DNA of 64,000 bases from JAJKJG01 sp036556825 (GTDB lineage: Bacteria; Pseudomonadota; Alphaproteobacteria; Rhizobiales; Beijerinckiaceae). The stretch spans positions 7,720 to 71,719 of the forward strand of contig DATBIR010000147.1 of NCBI GenBank assembly GCA_036556825.1, given 5' to 3'. Below the pieces are notes generated by a model. It worked only from the letters and a program-made list of their open reading frames with translations, was not told the DNA's origin and ran no database searches. This document shows positions 18,050-26,186 of the stretch, piece after piece (position 1 is the first letter of the stretch; each line of letters opens with the position of its first letter). The translations under genes and the position numbers were made by a program.

Positions 18050-18184
18050 TCCCTCCGCCGATACGAATCGGATCAGGTTCAAAGGGTTCGGTGTCAAAGC
18101 ACGGCCGGCGAAAGAGAAACCGCTTTCGGCAGTCCGTACCTCGATCCTTCCGTCTCAGCCCGGCAGGGCACCCCTCGGATGGCG
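18050..18184 (-). promoter_or_regulatory. TPP riboswitch upstream of thiO
   Basis: Read on the minus strand, the leader contains the conserved TPP (thi-box) segments in order: GAGGGGTGCCC, GGGCTGAGA (CTGAGA at 18153-18158), a variable P3 arm, and CCCTTTGAACCTGATCCGA followed by TCGGCGGAGGGA. The thiO ribosome-binding site GGAGGG (18051-18056) is part of the aptamer's 3' end. Direct masking of that site when TPP binds is therefore the likely mode of control. Exact ends were not folded. Confidence 0.93.
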
Positions 18185-18224
18185 TCAAAATGGGGCAGGA
18201 CGGCCTGTGAAGCAAGTCCCGCGA

Positions 18225-19535
18225 TCACGGCGGCGCGTCCTGCGCAGTAGCCGGCTCCGCGGGAGGCGGCGAGGGGGTCATGATCGCCCTGAGCACGTCG
18301 AGCGGCGTCAGGATGCCTTCGACCTTGCCGGACGCGGCCTTGACGACCGCCAGCTGCACCGGCGAGCGGCCGAGGCTCTCGATTGCCTCGAGCACGCTCG
18401 CCGTGTCGCGCACCACGAGGGGAGCGCGCTCGCGGCCGGAGAGCTTGAGGTGACCTTCGCTGAGCAGGCCGCACATCAGGTCCTGCGTCACCGCCACACC
18501 GACAAGGTTGTCAAGGCCGCCGCGTGCGACCGGATAGCGGCTGTGGGCTGCCTGCAGGATGCGGCGCCGCAGCTCCGGCTCCGGATCGTCCGGATCGAGC
18601 CAGGCGACGTCGCGGGCCGGGATCATGACCGAAGCCACGCCACGGTTGGCGAGGTCCAGCACTCCGGCCACCATCTTGCGCTCTTCCGGCGCGAACACCT
18701 CCCGGGCCGGGCTGGCGGCGATGGCGGCAACAAGATCGGGCGTTGTCGCTTGCGCCGTGCGGGCGCCGAGCAGGCGCAGCACGGCCTCCGCGGTGCGTTG
18801 GCGCAGGTCCCCTGAGCTCGCGAGGCGCCGGCGGTTGCGTTGCGCGATCTGGTTGAAGGCTTCGATGAGCACTGAGAAGGCGATCGCCGCGTAAAGGTAT
18901 CCCTTGGGAATATGGAATCCGAGCCCTTCCGCGCCCAGGCTGGCACCGATCATCAGCAGGAAGCCGAGACAGAGGATGACGACCGTCGGGTGGGCCGACA
19001 CGAAATCCATCAGCGGACGGCTCGCCATCATCATCAGGATCACGGCGATGGTGACGGCGGTCATCATGACCGCAAGCTCGTCCACCATGCCGACGGCCGT
19101 GATGACCGAATCGAGCGAGAAGACGGCGTCGAGCGCCACGATCTGCACGACCGTCTGCCAGAAGCTCGCGTGACGCTCCGGGCCGGAATGCGTGCCGCTG
19201 GCGCCTTCGAGCCGCTCGTGAAGCTCCGTGGTCGCTTTCCAGATCAGGAACAGGCCACCGCCGAGCAGGATCATCTGGCGTCCGGAGAGAGAGAAGCCGA
19301 AGACCGTGACCAGGGGGCGCGTCAGCGTCGCCATCCAGCTGATGCTGGCGAGCAGGAGCAGGCGCATGCCGAGGGCCAGCGTGAGGCCGACGAGGCGCGC
19401 GCGCCGGCGCTGCGTCTGCGGCAGCTTGTCGGTGATGATGGCGATGAAGATCAGGTTGTCGATGCCGAGCACGATCTCGAGCACGACGAGGGTCACGAGA
19501 CCGACCCACGAGGCCGGATCAAACAGCCATTCCAT
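18225..19535 (-). CDS. TerC-family membrane protein with CBS domains
   Basis: A 436-residue protein. The first half is a TerC domain with about seven membrane segments and the acidic signature segments LEIVLGIDNLIFIAI and ALDAVFSLDSVITAVG, whose Asp residues are thought to handle metal ions. The second half (about 270-420) carries a pair of CBS motifs (VASVMIPARDVAWLD, then VEGILTPLDVLRAIM), normally nucleotide sensors. The plan resembles YegH/YoaE, but without an obvious CorC/HlyC transporter-associated domain at the end. TerC proteins are linked to manganese export and metalation of secreted enzymes. GGAGGG precedes the ATG at 19535; the longer reading to 19628 lacks support. Confidence 0.85.
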   Translation of the reverse strand: MEWLFDPASWVGLVTLVVLEIVLGIDNLIFIAIITDKLPQTQRRRARLVGLTLALGMRLLLLASISWMATLTRPLVTVFGFSLSGRQMILLGGGLFLIWKATTELHERLEGASGTHSGPERHASFWQTVVQIVALDAVFSLDSVITAVGMVDELAVMMTAVTIAVILMMMASRPLMDFVSAHPTVVILCLGFLLMIGASLGAEGLGFHIPKGYLYAAIAFSVLIEAFNQIAQRNRRRLASSGDLRQRTAEAVLRLLGARTAQATTPDLVAAIAASPAREVFAPEERKMVAGVLDLANRGVASVMIPARDVAWLDPDDPEPELRRRILQAAHSRYPVARGGLDNLVGVAVTQDLMCGLLSEGHLKLSGRERAPLVVRDTASVLEAIESLGRSPVQLAVVKAASGKVEGILTPLDVLRAIMTPSPPPAEPATAQDAPP

Positions 19536-19695
19536 TCGTGTCCCTCCGTCGCCATCACAGGGCGCAAGCCGGCAACGCCCGACTGGTGCGATCCCGGTGT
19601 CGCCGCGATCCCGATCATAACAATGCACAACTCGGGAAAGGGTATGCGAGCCGGCAGGGCGCGGTGGCCGAGCGGCCCGCGGGACAGCGACCCTG

Positions 19696-20928
19696 CTACT
19701 CGCGGCGCAGGGCCTCGATCGGGTCGAGGCGCGCGGCGCGCTGGGCCGGATAGAAGCCGAAGAAGATGCCGACCAGGCCCGAGAAGACGACCGCGATCAG
19801 GACCGCGTTCGGGGAGATCAGCAATGGCCACCCGAAGGCTTTGGCGATGGCGTTGGCCGCACCGACCCCGAGCGCGACGCCGATCGCGCCGCCGATCGCG
19901 GCGAGCGTCGTCGCCTCGATCAGGAACTGGCCGAGGATGTCGCGCGGGCGCGCACCGACGGCGAGGCGCAGGCCGATCTCGCGGGTGCGCTCGGTGACGG
20001 ACACGAGCATGATGTTCATGATGCCGATGCCGCCGACGAGCAGCGACACCGCCGCGATCGCCGCAAGCAGCATCGACAGGGTGTTGACGCTCGTCGCGGC
20101 CGTGTTGGCGACCTCGGTAAGGTTGCGGATGGCAAAATCGCTCTCCTGGTCGGCCACCAGCCGGTGGCGCTGGCGCAGCAATGCCTCCATGCGCTCGATG
20201 CCCGGGCCGATGTCGTCCTCGTCCTCGAACTTCACGAAGATCGAGCCGACCGAGCGATCCTTGGCATAGTTCCGCCCTATGACGCGTCGGCGGCCAGCAT
20301 CGAGGGGGACGAAAATGGCGTCGTCCTGATCCTGCCCGAATGCCGACTGGCCCTTCGGGGCCATGATGCCGATGACCTTGAACGGCACGTTGCGGACGCG
20401 GATCATCTGCTCGATCGGATCGGTCTCGCCGAACAGGTTGCGCGCCACGGTGCGGCCGAGGAGCACGACGATGTCGCCGCGGCGGATCTCCTCGGGATCG
20501 AAATCGCGCCCGCTTTCGATGCCCCATTCGCGCGCCACGAAATAATCATCGTCGACGGCGTAGACGCTGGTGCCCCAGTTGGTCCCGCCCGCCACCACCT
20601 GGGCGTTGCCGCGCACGAAGGGCGCTGCGGCGGTGACGCCCTCGACGTCGTTCTTGATCGCCGCCGCATCCTCGTCGGTCAGCGTCGACGCTGCGCCGGC
20701 GCCCAGCCGCGCGCCGCCTTGCGTGACGTTGCCCGGGGTGACGATCGCGAGGTTCGCGCCGAGCGAACGGATCTCGCGGTTGACGCGGTCGCGCGCGCCG
20801 GCGCCGATCGCCACCATCGCGATCACCGCGGCGACGCCGATCACGATGCCGAGCATGGTCAGTAGGCTGCGCAGCGCATTGGCCGAGATCGCCGAAAGCG
20901 CGGACCGGATGGCTTCGAGGAGACTCAT
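19696..20928 (-). CDS. MacB-type ABC transporter permease
   Basis: A 410-residue permease of the MacB/FtsX superfamily. One membrane helix near residues 15-40 (LRSLLTMLGIVIGVAAVIAM) is followed by a large periplasmic domain (about 45-280, MacB_PCD) and three C-terminal helices with the FtsX core (GGIGIMNIMLVSVTERTREI). It overlaps the ATPase gene by four bases, so the two form one unit. MacB uses ATP to drive a periplasmic mechanical cycle that exports peptides, toxins or macrolides through an outer-membrane channel. No TolC-type gene is present here. Confidence 0.9.
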   Translation of the reverse strand: MSLLEAIRSALSAISANALRSLLTMLGIVIGVAAVIAMVAIGAGARDRVNREIRSLGANLAIVTPGNVTQGGARLGAGAASTLTDEDAAAIKNDVEGVTAAAPFVRGNAQVVAGGTNWGTSVYAVDDDYFVAREWGIESGRDFDPEEIRRGDIVVLLGRTVARNLFGETDPIEQMIRVRNVPFKVIGIMAPKGQSAFGQDQDDAIFVPLDAGRRRVIGRNYAKDRSVGSIFVKFEDEDDIGPGIERMEALLRQRHRLVADQESDFAIRNLTEVANTAATSVNTLSMLLAAIAAVSLLVGGIGIMNIMLVSVTERTREIGLRLAVGARPRDILGQFLIEATTLAAIGGAIGVALGVGAANAIAKAFGWPLLISPNAVLIAVVFSGLVGIFFGFYPAQRAARLDPIEALRRE

Positions 20929-21674
20929 GACGCCACCTCGGCAACCGGTTGCGGCGCGTCGGCGGCAGCCAAGGTTTCGCGGGCCCGGACGGGCTCCTGG
21001 CGTTTGTCCTTGCGGACACGGCCGTCCTTGAAGCGCACGAGGCGGCGGGCGTGGCGCGCCACGTCCGCATCATGCGTCACGATCACCACCGTGACCCCCT
21101 CGTCATTGAGTTCCTGGAAAAGGGCGAGGATCTCGAGCGCAGTGCGGCTGTCCAGAGCGCCGGTAGGCTCGTCGGCAAGCAGAAGACTTGGCGCGTTGAC
21201 CAGCGCGCGCGCAATGGCAACCCGCTGCTGCTGGCCGCCCGACAGTTGGTTCGGGCGATGGTGCGCGCGGTCGGCGAGGCCGACGCGCCCGAGGGCGGCC
21301 ATCGCCTTGTCGCGGCGGGTGCGGCGATCGACGCCGGCATAGATCATCGGCAGCTCGACATTGCCAAGCGCATCGGTACGCGGCAGCAGGTTGAACTGCT
21401 GGAACACGAAGCCGATCTCGCGGTTGCGCAGGGCTGCGAGACCGTTCGCATCGCGGGCACCGACATCGGTGCCGGCGAGGCGATAGCTGCCGGCCGTCGG
21501 CCGATCGAGGCAGCCGATCAGGTTCATGAAGGTCGACTTGCCCGATCCGGACGGTCCCATCACGGCGACGAGATCGCCGCGCTCGATGTCGAGCGAAACC
21601 CCGCCGAGCGCCACGACGCGGCCGCCATCGAGTTCGTAGATGCGGGTGAGGTCGCGGCTCTCGATCAGCGCCAT
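20925..21674 (-). CDS. MacB/LolD-type ABC transporter ATPase
   Basis: A 249-residue ATPase: Walker A GPSGSGKST (about residue 40), Q-loop FVFQQFNLLP, signature LSGGQQQRVAIARAL, Walker B LLLADEPTGALD and H-loop VTHD. The spacing matches the MacB/LolD group. Unlike E. coli MacB, in which ATPase and permease are one chain, they are separate genes here, with the permease start overlapping the ATPase stop. The gene lies 8 bp after the adaptor gene. Confidence 0.92.
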   Translation of the reverse strand: MALIESRDLTRIYELDGGRVVALGGVSLDIERGDLVAVMGPSGSGKSTFMNLIGCLDRPTAGSYRLAGTDVGARDANGLAALRNREIGFVFQQFNLLPRTDALGNVELPMIYAGVDRRTRRDKAMAALGRVGLADRAHHRPNQLSGGQQQRVAIARALVNAPSLLLADEPTGALDSRTALEILALFQELNDEGVTVVIVTHDADVARHARRLVRFKDGRVRKDKRQEPVRARETLAAADAPQPVAEVAS

Positions 21675-21682
21675 GGCGCGGC

Positions 21683-23407
21683 TCAGAACAGGCGCGGGCC
21701 GCGCCGCCTGGACGACGCGGGCTCGGCGGCATCCTGCGCGCGCGGACCGCCGCCGATGATGACGCCGTCGCCCTCCTTGAGGTCGCCACCGAGGACTTCC
21801 GTGTAGCTCCCGTCGGTGACGCCGACGCGGAGCGCCACCACGACCGGCGCGCCGTCGTCGCCCAGCACGTATACGCGCCCCGGGGTGCCGGCATCGGATG
21901 CCGCGCCGCGGCGCCCTTCCGCGGCAAGCGCCAGGTATCTGGCGCGCCGCTCCGGATCGAGCACCGCGGCGATCTTCTCTGCGAGGTCGCGCCGGAACTG
22001 CCGCATGGCGCCGCGCCGCTCCTCGTCCGACAGGCCGGATTGCCGGTCCCGGGCTGCCGATCGCGCATCCGCCAGAATACGCTCGATGGCGGCGGATTGC
22101 TCGGGCGTGGGACGCAGCTCGCGGGCGAGGCGCTCGTGCAGGTCCTGCAGCGGGCGGCCGCCGCGCCCCTCCCGCGGCCCGTCGGTCGACAGCCGCGGAG
22201 AGGGCAGGGGGAGGTTCGGCGTCGGCGCCGCACCCGCCGGCCGGAAGCGCAGCGCCGCGTTGGGCACCCGCAGCGCGTTCGCACGCTCGTCGGTCATGAT
22301 CTGCAGGTTGGCTGTCATGCCCGGGAGGAGCGCCATGTCACGGTTATCGACGCCCACCACCGCCGTGTAGGTGACGACGTTCTGGATGGTCTGGGCGCCG
22401 AGCCGCACCAGGCGCACCGTTCCGGCAAACATGCGATTGGGATAGGCATTGACGGTGAAGCTCACCTGCTGGCCGGCCTTGAGGCGACCCACATCCGCTT
22501 CGTCGATATTGGCGTAGATGTCGATCTCGCGCAGATCCTGAGCGATGGTGAACAGCGTCGGCGCGTTGAGGGAAGCAGCGACCGTCTGGCCGAGATCGAT
22601 CTGGCGTTGCACGACGACCCCGTCCACCGGCGATCGGATGTCGGTGCGCTCGAGATCGATCTCGATGTCCTTGAGCTTGGCCTCGCGCTGCAGGATCACG
22701 GCTTCGGCCGATTTCAGCTGCGCGGTCGCGAGCGCGATGTCAGCGTCCAGCCCGTTGAGCTCGGCACGGGCAGCGGCGATCTGCGCCTCGGAGGAGGCCA
22801 GCGCCGCCTTCTGCACCTCGGTCTGCGTACCCGCCGTTTCGAGCGCATTCTGCGCGCCGACCCCACGGGCAACGAGTTCCTTCTGACGTTCAAGATTGCG
22901 CCGCGCGTCCGCCAGCTGCGCCGTCGTGCGGTCCCGTTGCGCCAGCATGTCCTGCAGGGCAGCTTCGGCGCGAAGCCTGGTCGCCCGCGTGCGATCCATC
23001 TGGGCACGGCGCATCGCGACATCGGCATGGCCCTGCTCGAGGTCGGCCCTGGCGGCGTCGCGGCGTGCCTTGATCTGCTCCGAGTAGAGACGCGCAACGA
23101 CTTGCCCGGCCTTCACCGGGCTGTTGTAGTCTGCCAGGATCTCGACGATTTGTCCCGAGAGTTGCGAGCCGACGAGCACGGTCGTCACCGGGTTCAGCGT
23201 TCCCGTCGCCCGCACGCTCGCGGTGATCAACCCGCGGTCGGCCGGGGCTGCGCGGTAGGGGACGTCGGCGGCTCTTCCCCCGGTCGGGTTCCAGACGAAT
23301 GCGGCTACAAGGCCCGCCAGCGCCAATGCCAAAATGCCGAAGAGGAAAACGCGGCGCACCTGATTCTCTCGCGAGGGCCTGCCACTGATATCGTGGTAGT
23401 GGGCCAT
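21683..23407 (-). CDS. MacA-like periplasmic adaptor with helical insertion
   Basis: About 574 residues, longer than usual MacA (about 370-400). An N-terminal membrane anchor (RRVFLFGILALALAGLVAAF) is followed by a lipoyl/barrel-sandwich half, a long coiled-coil hairpin (about 110-255, with ADVAMRRAQMDRTRA), the second sandwich half (RSPVDGVVVQRQIDLGQTV) and the beta-barrel. A charged, helix-rich stretch of about 115 residues (roughly 392-507) then interrupts the C-terminal part, with RELRPTPEQSAAIERIL and LDPERRARYLALA resembling Spy/CpxP LTxxQ proteins. The last 70 residues return to a membrane-proximal domain. The ATG at 23407 was preferred to a TTG three codons upstream; a GTG at 23359 is also possible. 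Confidence 0.82.
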   Translation of the reverse strand: MAHYHDISGRPSRENQVRRVFLFGILALALAGLVAAFVWNPTGGRAADVPYRAAPADRGLITASVRATGTLNPVTTVLVGSQLSGQIVEILADYNSPVKAGQVVARLYSEQIKARRDAARADLEQGHADVAMRRAQMDRTRATRLRAEAALQDMLAQRDRTTAQLADARRNLERQKELVARGVGAQNALETAGTQTEVQKAALASSEAQIAAARAELNGLDADIALATAQLKSAEAVILQREAKLKDIEIDLERTDIRSPVDGVVVQRQIDLGQTVAASLNAPTLFTIAQDLREIDIYANIDEADVGRLKAGQQVSFTVNAYPNRMFAGTVRLVRLGAQTIQNVVTYTAVVGVDNRDMALLPGMTANLQIMTDERANALRVPNAALRFRPAGAAPTPNLPLPSPRLSTDGPREGRGGRPLQDLHERLARELRPTPEQSAAIERILADARSAARDRQSGLSDEERRGAMRQFRRDLAEKIAAVLDPERRARYLALAAEGRRGAASDAGTPGRVYVLGDDGAPVVVALRVGVTDGSYTEVLGGDLKEGDGVIIGGGPRAQDAAEPASSRRRGPRLF

Positions 23408-23563
23408 TTTCGCCAATTTGCCGGCTTTTCGCGAGTTAACTCTTTGTCATGGCTCAGCTTGGCCAGGGCTTGATCCGGAAAAGTGGGAGCCACTTCTCGG
23501 GAAAGATCATGCTACATCAAGAGGCTAGAGCGGGATGACGACTTCAGGAGAAGTTGTTCTGCT

Positions 23564-24316
23564 CTAGGAGGAGCCCACGAGGGCGCGCAAGGTGGCGATC
23601 GTCGACGGATCGGCCATGCCGTCGACGCGTTCGGGCCGGAAGTGGCGCTGGAAAGCGGCGACCACACGTTCGGTCTCGCCATCGAAGATGCCGGTCGCCG
23701 GCAGGCCGTAGCCGTAGCGTGCGAGCAACGTCTGCAACTCGTCCACCACAGGCCCTTGGTCTCCCGGACCGACAAGCGGTCCGTCACCGACCGGCGCGGG
23801 CGCGACCCAATGGCCGATGCCGGCCCGGTGCAACTCCTGCCAGGGAAACCGCTCGCCCGGATCCTGCTTACGGCCGGGTGCGATGTCGGAATGGGCGAGT
23901 ACGCGTTGCGGCCGGATCGACCAGCGCGCGACGACGTCGCCCGCCAAGGCGATCACACTCGCGATCTGCTGCGGCGGGAACGGGGGCAGGCCGCCGTCGT
24001 GGCCGGGATTGGCGATCTCGATGCCGATCGATCGGGAATTAATGTCCGTGTCGCCGTCCCAGCAGGCGACCCCGGCGTGCCAGGCGCGGCGGGTTTCCGG
24101 CACGAGCTGCGCCACCTCGCCGTTCTCGAAGACGAAGTAATGCGCCGAAACCTCGGAAGTCGGGCTGCACAGCCGCTGCAGCGCGTCTCGCTCGTCGGGC
24201 ATGCCTGTGTAATGCAGGATAAGCATGTCCGGACGGCCGTTCCGGCGCTCGCCGTGATTGGGCGAGGGAACCACATGCGCGGCGATGGGGCTGTCGGGGT
24301 GCGATGGCCCGGTCAT
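23564..24316 (-). CDS. N-acetylmuramoyl-L-alanine amidase with PG-binding domain
   Basis: About 250 residues. The N-terminal part is an Amidase_2 (AmpD/AmiD) zinc domain: MLILHYTGM (zinc His), VSAHYFVFENGEVAQLV, NSRSIGIEIANPG (catalytic Glu) and VLAHSDIAPGRKQDPGERF (zinc His and Asp, with the Lys). A PG_binding_1 domain occupies the end (DELQTLLARYGYGLPATGIF and VVAAFQRHFRP). It cleaves the amide bond between muramic acid and the stem peptide. No signal peptide is evident, which suggests a cytoplasmic AmpD-like recycling role. An ATG at 24373 lies in the upstream terminator's T-tract, so 24316 was taken. Confidence 0.87.
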   Translation of the reverse strand: MTGPSHPDSPIAAHVVPSPNHGERRNGRPDMLILHYTGMPDERDALQRLCSPTSEVSAHYFVFENGEVAQLVPETRRAWHAGVACWDGDTDINSRSIGIEIANPGHDGGLPPFPPQQIASVIALAGDVVARWSIRPQRVLAHSDIAPGRKQDPGERFPWQELHRAGIGHWVAPAPVGDGPLVGPGDQGPVVDELQTLLARYGYGLPATGIFDGETERVVAAFQRHFRPERVDGMADPSTIATLRALVGSS

Positions 24317-24365
24317 ATCTTGAACCAGTGAAGTCCTCGTCGCGTCGTCTATCAGCCCGTGCGCC

Positions 24366-24399
24366 CAAAACAAACGGGCCGAGGCGATGCCTCGGCCCG
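24366..24399 (-). terminator. Rho-independent terminator of the glycine-zipper gene
   Basis: On the minus strand a 10-bp perfect stem (24375-24384 with 24390-24399, CGGGCCGAGG and CCTCGGCCCG) with a 5-base loop is followed by TTTGTTTT. It ends the lipoprotein transcript upstream of the amidase, and rules against the amidase start at 24373. Confidence 0.88.
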
Positions 24400-24420
24400 C
24401 GACGTCACGAGAGGAACGGC

Positions 24421-24702
24421 TCAGCGGGGATAGCAGAGCCCGTCAGCCGCGAGGAAATAGCCACGCGGGCAGGGACGGCCCGGAGGCGGCGCAGTGGCCG
24501 CACCGACGATCGCGCCACCGGCGGCGCCGATCGCCGCGCCGGCCAGCGCGCCACCGGCGCGGCCGGTCGCGGCACCGCCGATCGCTGCGCCGGCGAGGCC
24601 GCCGATCACGGCGCCTCCTGCAGCGCGCTCGCCGGGGGTCTGGCAAGCGGTCACGGACAGCGCGAGCGAGCCCGCGGCTGCGATGGCAAGAATCTTTTTC
24701 AT
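24421..24702 (-). CDS. glycine-zipper lipoprotein
   Basis: A 93-residue protein starting MKKILAIAAAGSLALSVTAC; the lipobox Cys is residue 20, so it is a predicted lipoprotein. The middle is a glycine-zipper membrane hairpin with GxxxG-type repeats (GGAVIGGLAGAAIGGAA, GGALAGAAIGAAGGAIVGAA). The end has a two-Cys motif (RPCPRGYFLAADGLCYPR). Such proteins are common in Hyphomicrobiales and resemble Omp10/SlyB-like envelope lipoproteins; the function is not known. It is monocistronic and divergent from rnpB. Confidence 0.8.
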   Translation of the reverse strand: MKKILAIAAAGSLALSVTACQTPGERAAGGAVIGGLAGAAIGGAATGRAGGALAGAAIGAAGGAIVGAATAPPPGRPCPRGYFLAADGLCYPR

Positions 24703-24945
24703 GTGAGCGTTCCCGTGTTTCGGATCTCGGGTTGAAGGCCGCGGCTGCGGCGCGCGAACCGTAGCTTGGCCCTCCCGGAAACGGCAACTCCGTTTGCGCC
24801 GTAAGGGTTCCAAGTTGTTAACCCCGAGGCAACGCTGTGTGTCGGCGGCAACGGGCCCGACCAACGGCTGCGACCTCCCTCGCTATCCGTTCGCTATCGA
24901 GCCGCATGAGCCTTGACGCGCCCGCCTTTGGTGGTCACATCCTCG

Positions 24946-25380
<435 letters not shown>

Positions 25381-25497
25381 TTCGCGCTTTGGATGCTGCG
25401 GTCCGTCAGGGCTGCATCCCGTCCTTACGGTTCCTTAACTTTCGGCGCCTCTTTTAAACGGTGCCGGACCGCAGCTGCCCATGCGCGGGATGGTCCG
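25381..25497. other. spacer between rnpB and the dcw promoter
   Basis: A C/T-rich stretch directly follows the P1 helix of RNase P RNA (CCCCTCTTTCGCGCTTT), where transcription probably ends. No gene was seen. Confidence 0.4.
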
Positions 25498-25526
25498 TTG
25501 ACGACCATATGATCCCATGCTATCCC
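25498..25526 (+). promoter_or_regulatory. predicted mraZ (dcw) promoter
   Basis: TTGACG at 25498-25503 is a good -35 match. TATCCC at 25521-25526, 17 bp further on, is a weak -10. Transcription would start near 25533, leaving an untranslated leader of about 155 bases before mraZ. Confidence 0.5.
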
Positions 25527-25540
25527 AAACCATCCCGTCC
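25512..25540 (-). promoter_or_regulatory. MraZ operator: three TCCC repeats at 10-bp period
   Basis: ATCCC occurs at 25512, 25522 and 25532, exactly 10 bp apart; on the minus strand these read as three GGGAT units. MraZ is known in other bacteria to bind tandem TGGG-type repeats with 10-bp spacing in its own promoter. The repeats overlap the predicted -10 element and start site, so repression is likely. Confidence 0.75.
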
Positions 25541-25688
25541 ACACAGGCCTTGTCCAAGCCGGTTGGTCGTCGCTGCAGAGGCCGCAGCACGTCCACCTGC
25601 GCTCCGGGCTTGCTTGCGGCTTGGCCGGGACGCGGCGGAGTTTTTGCCGCGCGGGAGTTGACCATCGGGAGCGTGCAGGTTCGCGTAC

Positions 25689-26186
25689 ATGAACCGCTTC
25701 GTGTCCAATTTCACCAGTCGATTGGACTCGAAGGGTCGGGTTTCGATCCCTGCGTCATTTCGGGCAGTTCTTGCCCGCGATGGGTTCGAAGGCCTGTATG
25801 TTCATCCGGCGCTCGATGCGCCGGCCCTGGACGCAGGGGGAAACATGCTCCTGAACGAAATCGACGCGTTCTTGTCGACGCTGTCGCCGTATTCGGACGA
25901 GAGGGACCAACTCTCGACGGCCCTGTTGGGCACGAGCGAGGTCCTCAAGATCGATCCGGAAGGGCGGGTCATTCTCACGCCGTCAGTGAAGTCCCATGCC
26001 GGGATCGTCGACGCGGTGACGTTCGTCGGTCTCGGTCACAAGTTCCAGATGTGGGAGCCCGAGCGCTTCCGTGCGCACTTGGAGGAGGCGCGCACGAAAG
26101 TGCGGCATCTCAAGAAGACCTTGAGTGCCCGCGGTCTGGACAGACGGGTATCGGAAGACAGCCCGCCAGGAGCGCGGGAGCGATGA
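25689..26186 (+). CDS. mraZ: transcriptional regulator MraZ
   Basis: A 165-residue protein with two AbrB-like half-domains, each with the DxxGR motif (DSKGRVSIPASFR near residue 13 and DPEGRVILTPSVK near 89). MraZ is a DNA-binding repressor of the dcw operon in E. coli. It begins MNRFVSNFTSRLDSKGR, and the ATG at 25689 fits the family length. The stop overlaps the rsmH start by two bases. Confidence 0.95.
   Translation: MNRFVSNFTSRLDSKGRVSIPASFRAVLARDGFEGLYVHPALDAPALDAGGNMLLNEIDAFLSTLSPYSDERDQLSTALLGTSEVLKIDPEGRVILTPSVKSHAGIVDAVTFVGLGHKFQMWEPERFRAHLEEARTKVRHLKKTLSARGLDRRVSEDSPPGARER

Noticed and set aside
20925..23407. Complete tripartite efflux pump
   Set aside because: Adaptor, ATPase and permease are present but no outer-membrane channel gene is in the window.
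23433..23442. GAGTTAACTC palindrome upstream of the MacA-like gene
   Set aside because: A 10-bp palindrome is short enough to occur by chance and no regulator gene is adjacent.
24317..24373. N-terminal extension of the amidase from ATG 24373
   Set aside because: It lies in the T-tract of a strong terminator and adds residues not seen in the family.
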